Shown: positions 1-7,372 of the stretch, piece by piece | Layout of the letters: every line of letters begins with the position of its first letter | Position numbering within the stretch: the first letter of the stretch is position 1 | Assembly: GCA_028277645.1 (NCBI GenBank) | Contig: JANQFV010000002.1 | Span: 1-64,000 of the forward strand | Origin: Phycisphaerae bacterium | Lineage (GTDB): Bacteria; Planctomycetota; Phycisphaerae; UBA1845; Fen-1342 | Length of the DNA: 64,000 nt | Direction: 5' to 3' | Translations under genes and position numbers: made by a program | Notes under the pieces: generated by a model | Told to the model about the DNA's origin: nothing | The model's database searches: none | Seen by the model: the letters and a program-made list of their open reading frames with translations, nothing else

Positions 1-2
1 AA

Positions 3-431
3 GCCAAGAACATCATGAAGACCGCCCTCGAAAACGCGAAGGGCGAGGTGCTCAACGACGAGGCTGCGAACTACGAAGCCGTGCGTCGCTTCCTGGAAGC
101 CCGCCGACTGTACCGGCAGACGTCGGAAGAGCACCCGGATACGCAGGCTGCGAAAGTGGCCGAGGAGGCGATCGAGCGGATCAACGCCGACCCCGTCGCA
201 CTGGAGATCATCAAGAAGCACCGCGCCGATGCGCAGGCTAGCCGTTGGCTGGATATCGGCGACCGCTATGCGAAGGTCGAGATGTATACCGATGCGCGCG
301 ACTACTACCAGCGCGTCGTCGACGAGTACCCCACCACGCGGGCCGGCTCGCAGGCCAAAGAGCGATTGCGCGAATTGCCGGAAGAGGAGCCGGAGGAAAC
401 TGAGGTCGCCGCGTCCGACGACGGCGAATAG
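3..431 (+). CDS. TPR-like protein, 3' end only
   Basis: The frame is open to the left edge of the window (codons for A-K-N-I precede the first visible Met), so this is the C-terminal part of a longer protein. The visible 142 residues are mostly helical with repeat-like pairs such as 'ARRLYRQTSEEHPDTQAAK' and 'ARDYYQRVVDEYPTTRAGSQ', which fit tetratricopeptide units. It ends in an acidic tail rich in Glu. TPR proteins mediate protein-protein contacts; the partner cannot be told. Whether it carries a signal peptide or lipobox is unknown because the N-terminus is missing. Confidence 0.6.
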   Translation, partial: AKNIMKTALENAKGEVLNDEAANYEAVRRFLEARRLYRQTSEEHPDTQAAKVAEEAIERINADPVALEIIKKHRADAQASRWLDIGDRYAKVEMYTDARDYYQRVVDEYPTTRAGSQAKERLRELPEEEPEETEVAASDDGE

Positions 432-443
432 GACCGCGCCGGA

Positions 444-791
444 CTACTCGATGCTGAACAGCTGGTCCGTACGCGTCAGCGCCAACAGGTGCCGTACGCC
501 CGAACTCACACCCTTCACCGGCACATTCGAAAAGTGCGGCCGCAGCACTTTGTGCAGCGCGATCAGCGAGCCCAGCTCCCGGCTGCTGATGCCCGACACG
601 CCCCGCAGATCGATCTCCACCGAAAGCGCCGTCGAATCCGCCAGCAGATCGGAAAGCCGCTCGGCCAGGACCTCTTCATAATCGTCCGGCAACTCGGGGA
701 TGATGTCCCCCTGATGCGGCTTCAGCACAAACCGCAGGTGGTCTTCGGTGCGTTGAATCGCCAGCGGCGTCAGGTCCGGTTCGACGAGCAC
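444..791 (-). CDS. STAS-domain protein, anti-sigma factor antagonist-like
   Basis: A 115-residue protein from a GTG start. Residues about 58-90 (V-E-I-D-L-R-G-V-S-G-I-S-S-R-E-L-G) match the signature of SpoIIAA/STAS domains, normally D-x-S-x-V-x-x-I-D-S-S-G. The Ser pair in 'GISSREL' lies where the phosphorylated Ser of anti-anti-sigma factors sits. Such proteins bind an anti-sigma kinase and release a sigma factor, but no kinase or sigma gene is next to it. It is convergent with the TPR gene (12 bases between stops) and divergent from dut. The fold is fairly sure; the regulatory role is inferred. Confidence 0.65.
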   Translation of the reverse strand: MLVEPDLTPLAIQRTEDHLRFVLKPHQGDIIPELPDDYEEVLAERLSDLLADSTALSVEIDLRGVSGISSRELGSLIALHKVLRPHFSNVPVKGVSSGVRHLLALTRTDQLFSIE

Positions 792-897
792 GTGTCGGCA
801 CTCCCTTCGCAGCGGCGTCCCGCCCAGGCGGTGGGCCGGCCGCTATTATTGATATTCCGCAACTTAGCACGGCTTCTGTCAAGCACTTCTCCGCCGC

Positions 898-903
898 TAT
901 ACT
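898..903 (+). promoter_or_regulatory. Putative -10 element of the dut promoter
   Basis: TATACT lies 50 bases before the dut ATG in the intergenic space between the divergent STAS gene and dut. A convincing -35 box is not seen (TCTGTC at about 875-880 at best). The same hexamer followed by G recurs before nadK, the FmdB gene and the FlgI-like gene. Confidence 0.35.
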
Positions 904-953
904 GATCGCCGGTTCGTTACACGCTTGCACCGTTCACCACACTGGATCAGCGA

Positions 954-1400
954 ATGAAGCCTGTCCTGAAAATCCGTCGCGCCCCCGGCTTGGAAGATCT
1001 GCCCCTGCCGCAATATATGACCGAGCGCGCCGCCGGCCTCGATCTTTACGCGGCCAACAGCGATCCGATCACCATCGCGCCCGGCGAGATCAAGCTCGTC
1101 CCGACCGGCCTGTTTGTCGAAATCCCCGTGGGATACGAGGGTCAGGTGCGGGCGCGGAGCGGCCTTGCGCTGCGACACGGGTTGATGCTCCCCAACGCGC
1201 CCGGCACCATCGACAGCGACTATCGCGGCGAGTTGCAGGTCATCCTGGGTAACTGCTTCGGTAAGCCCTACACCATCAAGCGCGGCATGCGCTTCGCGCA
1301 GCTCGTCATCAGTCCCGTCGCGCACGTCGATGTCGTCGCGACCGAGGAGCTCGCCGAAACCGCCCGTGGCGGCGGCGGGTTTGGCCACACCGGTCACTAA
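954..1400 (+). CDS. dut: Deoxyuridine 5'-triphosphate nucleotidohydrolase (dUTPase)
   Basis: Hydrolyses dUTP to dUMP and pyrophosphate, keeping uracil out of DNA and feeding thymidylate synthesis. At 148 residues it is the usual size of the trimeric enzyme, and all five motifs are visible: 'AAGLDLYA' (motif 1), 'RSGLALRHG' (2), 'PGTIDSDYRGEL' with the catalytic Asp (3), 'GMRFAQLVI' (4) and the glycine-rich C-terminal 'RGGGGFGHTG' (5) that closes over the substrate. It stands alone with its own upstream space and no strong Shine-Dalgarno. Cytoplasmic. A dispersed repeat begins directly at the stop codon. Confidence 0.95.
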   Translation: MKPVLKIRRAPGLEDLPLPQYMTERAAGLDLYAANSDPITIAPGEIKLVPTGLFVEIPVGYEGQVRARSGLALRHGLMLPNAPGTIDSDYRGELQVILGNCFGKPYTIKRGMRFAQLVISPVAHVDVVATEELAETARGGGGFGHTGH

Positions 1401-1437
1401 CTCCCCTCCCTGGCAGGGAGGGGCTGGGGGAGGGTAG
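1401..1437 (+). repeat. Dispersed GC-rich palindromic repeat, copy 1
   Basis: About 37 bases made of a 9-bp hairpin (CCCCTCCCT...AGGGAGGGG) followed by a second G-run tail. The part GGGAGGGGCTGGGGGAGGG (1416-1434) has four G-runs of three or more with one- or two-base loops, the pattern of an intramolecular G-quadruplex. Near-identical modules lie at 6290-6323 (minus orientation) and 17743-17778. It starts immediately after the dut stop. Confidence 0.8.
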
Positions 1438-1448
1438 TGCCCGGCGTG

Positions 1449-1468
1449 CCACTGCTCTTGAGCAGTGG
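1449..1468. repeat. Perfect inverted repeat downstream of dut, possible terminator hairpin
   Basis: CCACTGCTCTTGAGCAGTGG forms a perfect 9-bp stem with a TT loop. There is no T-tract after it (AGTTTGTC follows), so it is not a standard Rho-independent terminator. It may stop or stabilise the dut transcript or be another dispersed repeat module. Confidence 0.5.
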
Positions 1469-1728
1469 AGTTTGTCACGAATTCCCGCGCGGGGGGGGGG
1501 TAGGCGTCCCCGCCCGCCAGGCACAACCCTGGGGAACGGCGTTATCGGATCGGCATTGCGCTCCGACCGCGCCACGCGCCATAATCCCTCCCGCAGCGCG
1601 TGCCGCGCCCAGCTCAATTCCCTTGCGGCTGCGCGTCGGCTGGACGGACGCCGAAATTCACACCTACGATCGAACGACCGACACAAACACGGAGATCACG
1701 CTCACACACCAACGTTGGGAGCCGCGGA

Positions 1729-2637
1729 ATGTACGTTCGCCGCTTCAGCATGTTTGTCGTCAGCGCCGCGCTCATCGCCGCCGGCGCGTGCGCTCCGCTG
1801 CCGTATGAGGACGTGGTCAATCCGGACCTGCTCAAGGGCTCGTCGGCGGACGCCGAGGTCGGACTGGTGTGGATGTTCCCCGGGCTGCTCGGTACGCCGG
1901 GCGAGCTGAACGACGCCTACCGCGCCTTTCGCGATGCGGGCCTGCGCAAGGAGGTGCGCCTCTTCTCCTGGCCGACGCCTTGGACCGACTTGTTCGGCCA
2001 CCTCGAGAACTACGCCGCCAATCGCGAGACCGCGGCCCAGATCGCGGCGGACATCGCCGCCTACCGCCAGCGCTATCCCGAACAGCCGATCCACCTGGTG
2101 GGCTACTCAGCCGGCGCCGCATTGGCGGTGATGATCGCCGAGGCGCTGCCGGACGATGTGGCCCTGGACAACGTGGTGTTGGCGCATCCGGCGTTATCGC
2201 CGACGTATGATCTGACCGCGGCGCTGGCGCACGTCGACGGCGCGCTGATCTGTTTCCATTCGCCTTATGACGACATTCTGGGCGGCTGGTTCATGGAGAC
2301 CTTCGGCACGCTCGACCGGCAGTACGAACCGGCCGCGTCAATGCTGGGCTTCGTGCTGGATGAGGCCGTGCCCGATCCGGCGTTACGCGACCGCGTGATC
2401 CAGATCAGTTGGACGCCCGCGATGGAACAGGTCGGCCACTCGGGTATGCACATGCCAATTCTGCAATATCAGTGGAACCGGTACGTGGTGGCGCCGTTCG
2501 TGGTCGCGCCGGAACACCTCCGCGTCGGGCGATGGTCGGTGGAGGAGTTTGTGGATCAGGTTGTGCTGGAGTTGTTGGACTTCTTAATCTCAGGCACAGC
2601 AGGAAACGACGATTCTCCGTACGTCTCGACCGATTGA
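1729..2637 (+). CDS. Alpha/beta hydrolase, probable secreted or lipoprotein
   Basis: 302 residues from the ATG at 1729; the frame is open further upstream, but this start gives a clean signal sequence (R-R, then hydrophobic 'MFVVSAALIAAGAC') ending at a Cys that could be lipidated, though the lipobox is weak. The nucleophile elbow G-Y-S-A-G is present, preceded by 'QPIHLVG', as in alpha/beta-hydrolase serine enzymes. Candidate acid and base residues are the Asp in 'SPYDDIL' and the His in 'QVGHSGMH'. The substrate cannot be told; lipase or esterase is possible. No operon partner: dut is about 330 bases upstream and the next gene is convergent. Confidence 0.7.
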   Translation: MYVRRFSMFVVSAALIAAGACAPLPYEDVVNPDLLKGSSADAEVGLVWMFPGLLGTPGELNDAYRAFRDAGLRKEVRLFSWPTPWTDLFGHLENYAANRETAAQIAADIAAYRQRYPEQPIHLVGYSAGAALAVMIAEALPDDVALDNVVLAHPALSPTYDLTAALAHVDGALICFHSPYDDILGGWFMETFGTLDRQYEPAASMLGFVLDEAVPDPALRDRVIQISWTPAMEQVGHSGMHMPILQYQWNRYVVAPFVVAPEHLRVGRWSVEEFVDQVVLELLDFLISGTAGNDDSPYVSTD

Positions 2638-2744
2638 TACCGCGATGCCGCCGCGCCAGCAGATGGCAGGTTGGGCAGCTACAGCCAGAATTCTGACGTG
2701 TAGTTTACGGTACCCCTAGCTCGCCCCCTTAGTGCCGCGGCACC

Positions 2745-4943
2745 TTAGTCCGAAGTGCGCGGGGGTTTCGGAGGATGGTATACCGGGTAGCGCTCTAGGC
2801 ATCTGAATCTCCGTTGATGTCTGACCAGCGCTTCGGGTTTATGATCGCTGAAGCGAGCAACCACGAATTGCCACACGAGTCTGCCGTCTCGCGCTTGCAC
2901 GTTTGAAACGCTGCTGGCAGCCATGAGGGTCTTTGCCGCCGCAAGTGCGGACGCGTCTACACCGGTTTCCGTCGTTTCGTCCGCCTGTTCATCGCCGAGG
3001 TGAAGTCTGCCCATCGCGAGCAGGACGCGCGTCAGATTGATGGCGAGTTTGGCAGCGATCGATTTATCCGGTGAGTGCAACGCGCGGTGGAGACCCCGAG
3101 AAAACGTACGGACGGCACTATTTACATCGTAGCGCGCCAAGTGTACCCAACCAAGCGTTCGGTCAATAAGCGCCATACCATTCAGATGGCCCATCGCGGC
3201 GTAAAACTCTCCAGCGCGCTCTGCAACTCTCAAAGCAGTTCGCGAATCGTCACAGTAAATGAGAGCCTGCGCTTCGAGATCGCGAATCTGCGCAGAGAAG
3301 TGAATGTCGTGTTGTGATTCTGCCATCTCAGCAGCGCCACGAAGTCGACGGACCAAGCGTCTTGCGAAGGGGCGCACGCAGTGTCGAAAACCCCAGGCGT
3401 GCACGCTGAGCGGTACTCCCAAATCCAGCCGTTGAAGCACCTTCAGCCAATGATGCGCGTCTAGGTGCTCGACCTTGCCTCGAGTTTCTTGGTTGCATTG
3501 ACTCAGAAGTTGACGGCTTGCGTGAAGCAGGCGTGTTGCCTGGGGTAGATCTGCAAAGCCGATGGCGCTGGCAAAAGACTCATATGCATAGGCCAGAGCG
3601 GCAACATTGGGATCATTGTGCCTCCGTCGGAGTGCCCGACATACTCGGAGAGTGCGCTCGTACTTACTCTTGTGCGACGCGCTGGCGCAGCACAAGAACA
3701 CCCGGTTAGCGAGTCGATCGCGATCGGTGTTGTGTTTGGCTAGATCGCGTATTATCGGTTGCGCATCACCCGTATTCGCGTAGTGACAGAGAATGGAAAT
3801 GAACTCGATCACAGCATTATGATCGAGAGCCGCCATCGGGCTATCCTCGGGCTTCGGCGCGCACCGTATGTCCCATTCTCGCTCGGCGGCTTGCGCGAGC
3901 GGTAACGGGGGAGGCGCGTCAAGATCCGCGGCGAGTCTAGCGAGAAACGAGTTATGTGCATCGAAGAGGTCACAGGCGTATTGCTGCACACGTGATCCGG
4001 CGATCCACTCGGTGCGCAGGACGTCTAGGCCGCGCGTTTGATCGACATCGCTACTGTTCGCCGGCGATCGCACGATTGCCACCGCCAGGGGTTTACGCGG
4101 TTTGGCGCTTTCGGCGAGGAGACGATCTATGACTGGCCGAAGATCAGGATCATTGAATCCGTACCCCGCAAAAACATAGAGCGTCGCGTCATTTAGTCGT
4201 GTGAGTAGTCTGTCGAATTGATGGGGGTGCACAATGCCCGCACAAAGGTGATTGGCTTTGAAAACCAACGTTTCTGGTTCGTCGATGGAGCCGTGTACTT
4301 TGAAGAGCCAGAGGTTGTCTCCGTACACCCTATGGCAAAAAGCCCGGAGCGGTGATGGCAGCTTGGTGACAGGGCTCCACGTGCATCGATCTACTCTGCA
4401 CGGCGCATCAATGCCGTCAGTCGAGAACGCCGCTTCTAGTAGCAGATCGTAATTGGTGGTGACGACTGTCACCTTGACGTCGTACGTATCCAGGAGACGT
4501 TTTGCGAGACGGACAATGACGTGATGTAGCGCGCTAGGGTGGAGTTGTTGCAATTCAGTGCGGCATGCGAGTTTGATGACGTCTTCCGCCGCAACGCCGT
4601 CAGGCTGCGCGTCAGCTAGGCAGTTCATGAAGCGCTCAAATGGCAACCGCCTGACGTTATCGGTGAGATGATCTTCTCCCCAGTTGACACCGCGGCGCTT
4701 GTGCGACCGCATTCGCTCAAGAAGCGCGGCGACATGGGATGCCGTCCGGCGCCTAGAGCGCTGGGCGAGCATTTCAGCCTTTACGAGGCTCCTGAGTGGC
4801 TCAACTACTAGGTCGTCACGTATTTGGTCGACTGTTGGGCAAGGCGTAAGTCCACGGGACGAAACGATCGAACCTAACCATAGCACTGCGTGATTGTGAA
4901 CGCCGTAGCGGATCTCTTCAGCGGTTTGAGCAACGAGAGACAT
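2745..4943 (-). CDS. SIR2-like domain protein with C-terminal helical/TPR region; candidate NAD-consuming defence effector
   Basis: 732 residues from ATG 4943 (an in-frame TTG lies at 4952). The N-terminal ~300 residues match the SIR2-like fold: 'VVTTNYDLLLE' with the catalytic-type Asn (about residue 164), 'LFKVHGSID' with the catalytic-type His (about 217), and 'FAGYGFNDPDL' near 260, the usual end motif of SIR2_2 domains. The nucleotide-binding Gly loop is divergent ('WLGSIVSS' instead of G-A-G-x-S). The remaining ~400 residues are helical and TPR-like ('ALRVAERAGEFYAAMGHLNGMALIDRTLGW'). SIR2 domains fused to helical sensors (DSR2-type, for example) deplete NAD during phage infection; that role here is inference. 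Base composition is visibly AT-richer than the neighbours, which suggests transfer. Confidence 0.75.
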   Translation of the reverse strand: MSLVAQTAEEIRYGVHNHAVLWLGSIVSSRGLTPCPTVDQIRDDLVVEPLRSLVKAEMLAQRSRRRTASHVAALLERMRSHKRRGVNWGEDHLTDNVRRLPFERFMNCLADAQPDGVAAEDVIKLACRTELQQLHPSALHHVIVRLAKRLLDTYDVKVTVVTTNYDLLLEAAFSTDGIDAPCRVDRCTWSPVTKLPSPLRAFCHRVYGDNLWLFKVHGSIDEPETLVFKANHLCAGIVHPHQFDRLLTRLNDATLYVFAGYGFNDPDLRPVIDRLLAESAKPRKPLAVAIVRSPANSSDVDQTRGLDVLRTEWIAGSRVQQYACDLFDAHNSFLARLAADLDAPPPLPLAQAAEREWDIRCAPKPEDSPMAALDHNAVIEFISILCHYANTGDAQPIIRDLAKHNTDRDRLANRVFLCCASASHKSKYERTLRVCRALRRRHNDPNVAALAYAYESFASAIGFADLPQATRLLHASRQLLSQCNQETRGKVEHLDAHHWLKVLQRLDLGVPLSVHAWGFRHCVRPFARRLVRRLRGAAEMAESQHDIHFSAQIRDLEAQALIYCDDSRTALRVAERAGEFYAAMGHLNGMALIDRTLGWVHLARYDVNSAVRTFSRGLHRALHSPDKSIAAKLAINLTRVLLAMGRLHLGDEQADETTETGVDASALAAAKTLMAASSVSNVQARDGRLVWQFVVARFSDHKPEALVRHQRRFRCLERYPVYHPPKPPRTSD

Positions 4944-5437
4944 CGCAGTCAATCCCCTCGGGATTTCGTATCCCTAAGCAGAATAGCCACTGATAGCCGG
5001 TGTGGCTGCGCCGCGTCCCAATGCCGAGTTGCTGGCTACCATGATACTACTTCGCTGCTCCGTCGCGATGTCTACTTACTCCGATTAGCCACAGGCCATG
5101 GTCTCCCTAATCTCTGGTTACGATGGCCCAGACTCTCACGTTTGGCCTATGTCCGTTCCGGTTTCCCTCACTCCGCTCGGGGCTGCTGGAATCCGCTAAT
5201 CCCGTGCACCACCATTGGCATGGCATCCCTGCACACGCAACCTATGATTATGCGCCCATTGCCCCCGACGCCCCCACCCACGTCACGTTCCGACGGTGCC
5301 ACGCCGGGGACTAAGAGTATCAAACCCTGTGGGCGCAACCATGAGACCCTTGATACCCTTCCATTCCCGCGGTCGGAACGGCGGTTTTATGCGACACATG
5401 TCTCGTCGTGCGCGATACGCGTACACGCGACGCTCGC
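4944..5437. other. Unexplained AT-richer intergenic region next to the SIR2 gene
   Basis: About 490 bases upstream of the SIR2-like gene and downstream of the BatB/BatC gene. Short open frames exist but none has a ribosome site, codon bias or recognisable product. Composition up to about 5290 resembles the SIR2 gene rather than the chromosome. It could hold the SIR2 promoter, a small RNA, or decayed transferred DNA. No tRNA-like T-arm and no direct repeats were seen. Confidence 0.4.
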
Positions 5438-7372
5438 TTACCAATCCCGCTCCACGGGTCGGCGGTCTCGTTCTTTCTGCTCGGCGAGTTGTTCCATACG
5501 CTTCTGCTGGGCGTCGCGGACGATTTGTAGCAGGCGTTCGGCTTCGTCGCGGGTCATGCGCGTGATGGGTTGTTCGTCGCTCGGCGCTTGGTTGCGTTCC
5601 GCGTCTTCCTCGGGGAATTGGGTGGATTCCGGGTCGCTGGCGCCTTGTGGGGGGGCTTGTTCTTCTGGGGTGTCGGCTTTCGTGGCGTCAGGCGATTCGT
5701 CGGAGCCGGGGTCGCCCTCGTCCTGGGATGATGATTCCGACGAGGACTCATTGTCGCCGGTCTTGTCGCTGGGTTGCTCGTCATCCTCCGGCGGGGCTTC
5801 GCACAGGGCGCGGATCTGTTGTTCCAGCCGCGCCGCCAACTCCAGGTTGGCGCGGGCGTCGGTCAGTGTCGGATCCAGGCGGATGGCGTCGCGGTAGTGG
5901 GTGATCGCTTGCGCGATGTGTGCCGCGGCCTGCTGTGGTTCGCCGTCGATTGCGTGCAACGCCGCCTGATAGTCGCAGTTGCCGATGTTGTAGACCGCGC
6001 GCGCCTCGAACGCGATGTCGTCTGCGCCCTGCACCTCCCGCCACAACTCCTGTGCCTCGGTGAAGCGCCCGAGTTGGTACAAAGTTGCCGCCTGGTTGTG
6101 GCAGATGTAGGGCGCGTCGCTTGTCGCCGCGGCGCGCTCGAATGTGTCGAGGGCCTCGGCGAAGCGGCCGGCAGCGTAGTGGGCATTGCCGGTGCTGACG
6201 AGGTTGCCAGTCGAGTCTGCGCGAGCCAGCGGCACGGCCAGCAACGCCGTGAAGAGGATGGCAGTGACTGCTGCATGCTTCTTGCTCAACCCTCCCCCGG
6301 CCCCTCCCTGCCAGGGAGGGGGGTACGAAGAGGCGTCTCCCGCGTCGAGGGTGGGGCGTTGTAAGGCTGGCTCGCTCCACCAGGCGTCGAACAAGAGCAG
6401 GGCGAGTGCGAGCAGGGCGAAGATGTGGAATCGTGCCGGGCGGGCGGCGTTGCGCTTTTGCTCTTGCGTACCGATGCGCAGATCGGCGATCGCTGCGCGG
6501 TATACGCTGCCCAGATCGAAGTCGCCCGTACCGGCCGGGACGAAGCGGCCGGCGGGCGATGCTTCCGCGACGCCACGAAGCAGGACGAAGTCCGCCCGCG
6601 AGCGGACGTCTTCGCCGCCGTATTGCACGTAGGTTCGATTGTTATCGTTGCCGGCTGGAATTCGCGCGCCGGCTTCGCTGTCTCCGAGCGCGACGCTGAT
6701 GACGCCGATGCGATGGTCCGCCCACAGCGCTGCCGCGGCCTCGCGGGCGAAGCTGCCGTGATCCTCGCCGTCGGAGATCAGGACGATCAGCCGGTGCGTC
6801 TCCATCTGCTGCGGGAAGTGCTCCGCGGCAGATCGGAGCGCATCGCCGATCATCGAGCCGCCGCGCTCGGCCCCGCGTTCGGTCAGGGTTTCGAGTGCGA
6901 GCCGAAACGCGCCGTAGTCGACCGTGAGCGGGCAGACCAGCACGGCATCGCCGGCGAACGTTAGCAGGCCGACGCGCTCGCCGCCGAGCACGGGCAGCAG
7001 GTCGTCACGAAGCGCGAGTGTGGCGCGGCCCAGGCGCGATGGTCGTACATCTTCAGCCGCCATCGAGCGCGAAACGTCCAGCACGATCAGCACGTCCGCG
7101 TCACGTCGTAGCGACTGCTGGTCGGCGGCGCCCCAGCGCGGTCCGGCCAGGGCTATCGTCAGCAATGCGAACCCACACCCGTACAACACAAGTCGTGTGC
7201 GGCGACGTTCGCCGCGGCGTTGGGGCAGCAGGTGCTTCAGTAAGGGCGTCGACGCAAAGCGCGCCAGGTCCTGTCGCCGCCGTCGCAGCGCCCACGCACC
7301 GAGCACGGTCAGTGCGGCCACCAGCCACAGCAAGTGCAGCGCGCTCGGGGTGTCGAAGGTCATTGGCGTCAC
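5438..7372 (-). CDS. batB: BatB-BatC fusion: von Willebrand A membrane protein plus TPR protein
   Basis: 644 residues starting with GTG at 7372, which overlaps the BatA stop as GTGA (ATG at 7363 is an alternative). The first ~345 residues are BatB: two N-terminal membrane helices, a VWA domain with the MIDAS motif D-V-S-R-S and 'SDGEDHG', then a C-terminal helix 'FHIFALLALALLLFDAW'. Residues ~350-362 (Y-P-P-P-W-Q-G-G-A-G-G-G) are translated from dispersed repeat copy 2. A second signal-peptide-like stretch ('KKHAAVTAILFTALLAVPLARA') and BatC-type TPRs follow ('GNAHYAAGRFAEALDTFERA', 'YNIGNCDYQ'), then an acidic low-complexity tail. BatB and BatC are normally separate genes. A TTG at 6289, just after a GGGGGAGGG tract, could still start BatC alone. 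Confidence 0.85.
   Translation of the reverse strand: MTPMTFDTPSALHLLWLVAALTVLGAWALRRRRQDLARFASTPLLKHLLPQRRGERRRTRLVLYGCGFALLTIALAGPRWGAADQQSLRRDADVLIVLDVSRSMAAEDVRPSRLGRATLALRDDLLPVLGGERVGLLTFAGDAVLVCPLTVDYGAFRLALETLTERGAERGGSMIGDALRSAAEHFPQQMETHRLIVLISDGEDHGSFAREAAAALWADHRIGVISVALGDSEAGARIPAGNDNNRTYVQYGGEDVRSRADFVLLRGVAEASPAGRFVPAGTGDFDLGSVYRAAIADLRIGTQEQKRNAARPARFHIFALLALALLLFDAWWSEPALQRPTLDAGDASSYPPPWQGGAGGGLSKKHAAVTAILFTALLAVPLARADSTGNLVSTGNAHYAAGRFAEALDTFERAAATSDAPYICHNQAATLYQLGRFTEAQELWREVQGADDIAFEARAVYNIGNCDYQAALHAIDGEPQQAAAHIAQAITHYRDAIRLDPTLTDARANLELAARLEQQIRALCEAPPEDDEQPSDKTGDNESSSESSSQDEGDPGSDESPDATKADTPEEQAPPQGASDPESTQFPEEDAERNQAPSDEQPITRMTRDEAERLLQIVRDAQQKRMEQLAEQKERDRRPVERDW
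6290..6323 (-). repeat. Dispersed GC-rich palindromic repeat, copy 2, inside a coding frame
   Basis: Read on the minus strand it has the same hairpin and tail as copy 1 (CCCTCCCTGGCAGGGAGGGG, then CCGGGGGAGGG), including four G-runs. It lies within the BatB-BatC frame and encodes the P-P-P-W-Q-G-G-A-G-G-G linker. Confidence 0.85.

Larger units (their letters stand above)
1401..1728. other. Intergenic region after dut: repeats, no gene
   Basis: 328 bases without a credible gene. It holds the G-quadruplex-type repeat, the inverted repeat at 1449-1468 and a run of ten G at 1491-1500. The remaining sequence up to the hydrolase start shows nothing recognisable. Confidence 0.6.

Noticed and set aside
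4890..5897. A 335-codon plus-strand frame through the region beside the SIR2 gene
   Set aside because: Its C-terminal half is the Ser-rich antisense of the acidic BatC tail, and the N-terminal half shows no ribosome site or domain.
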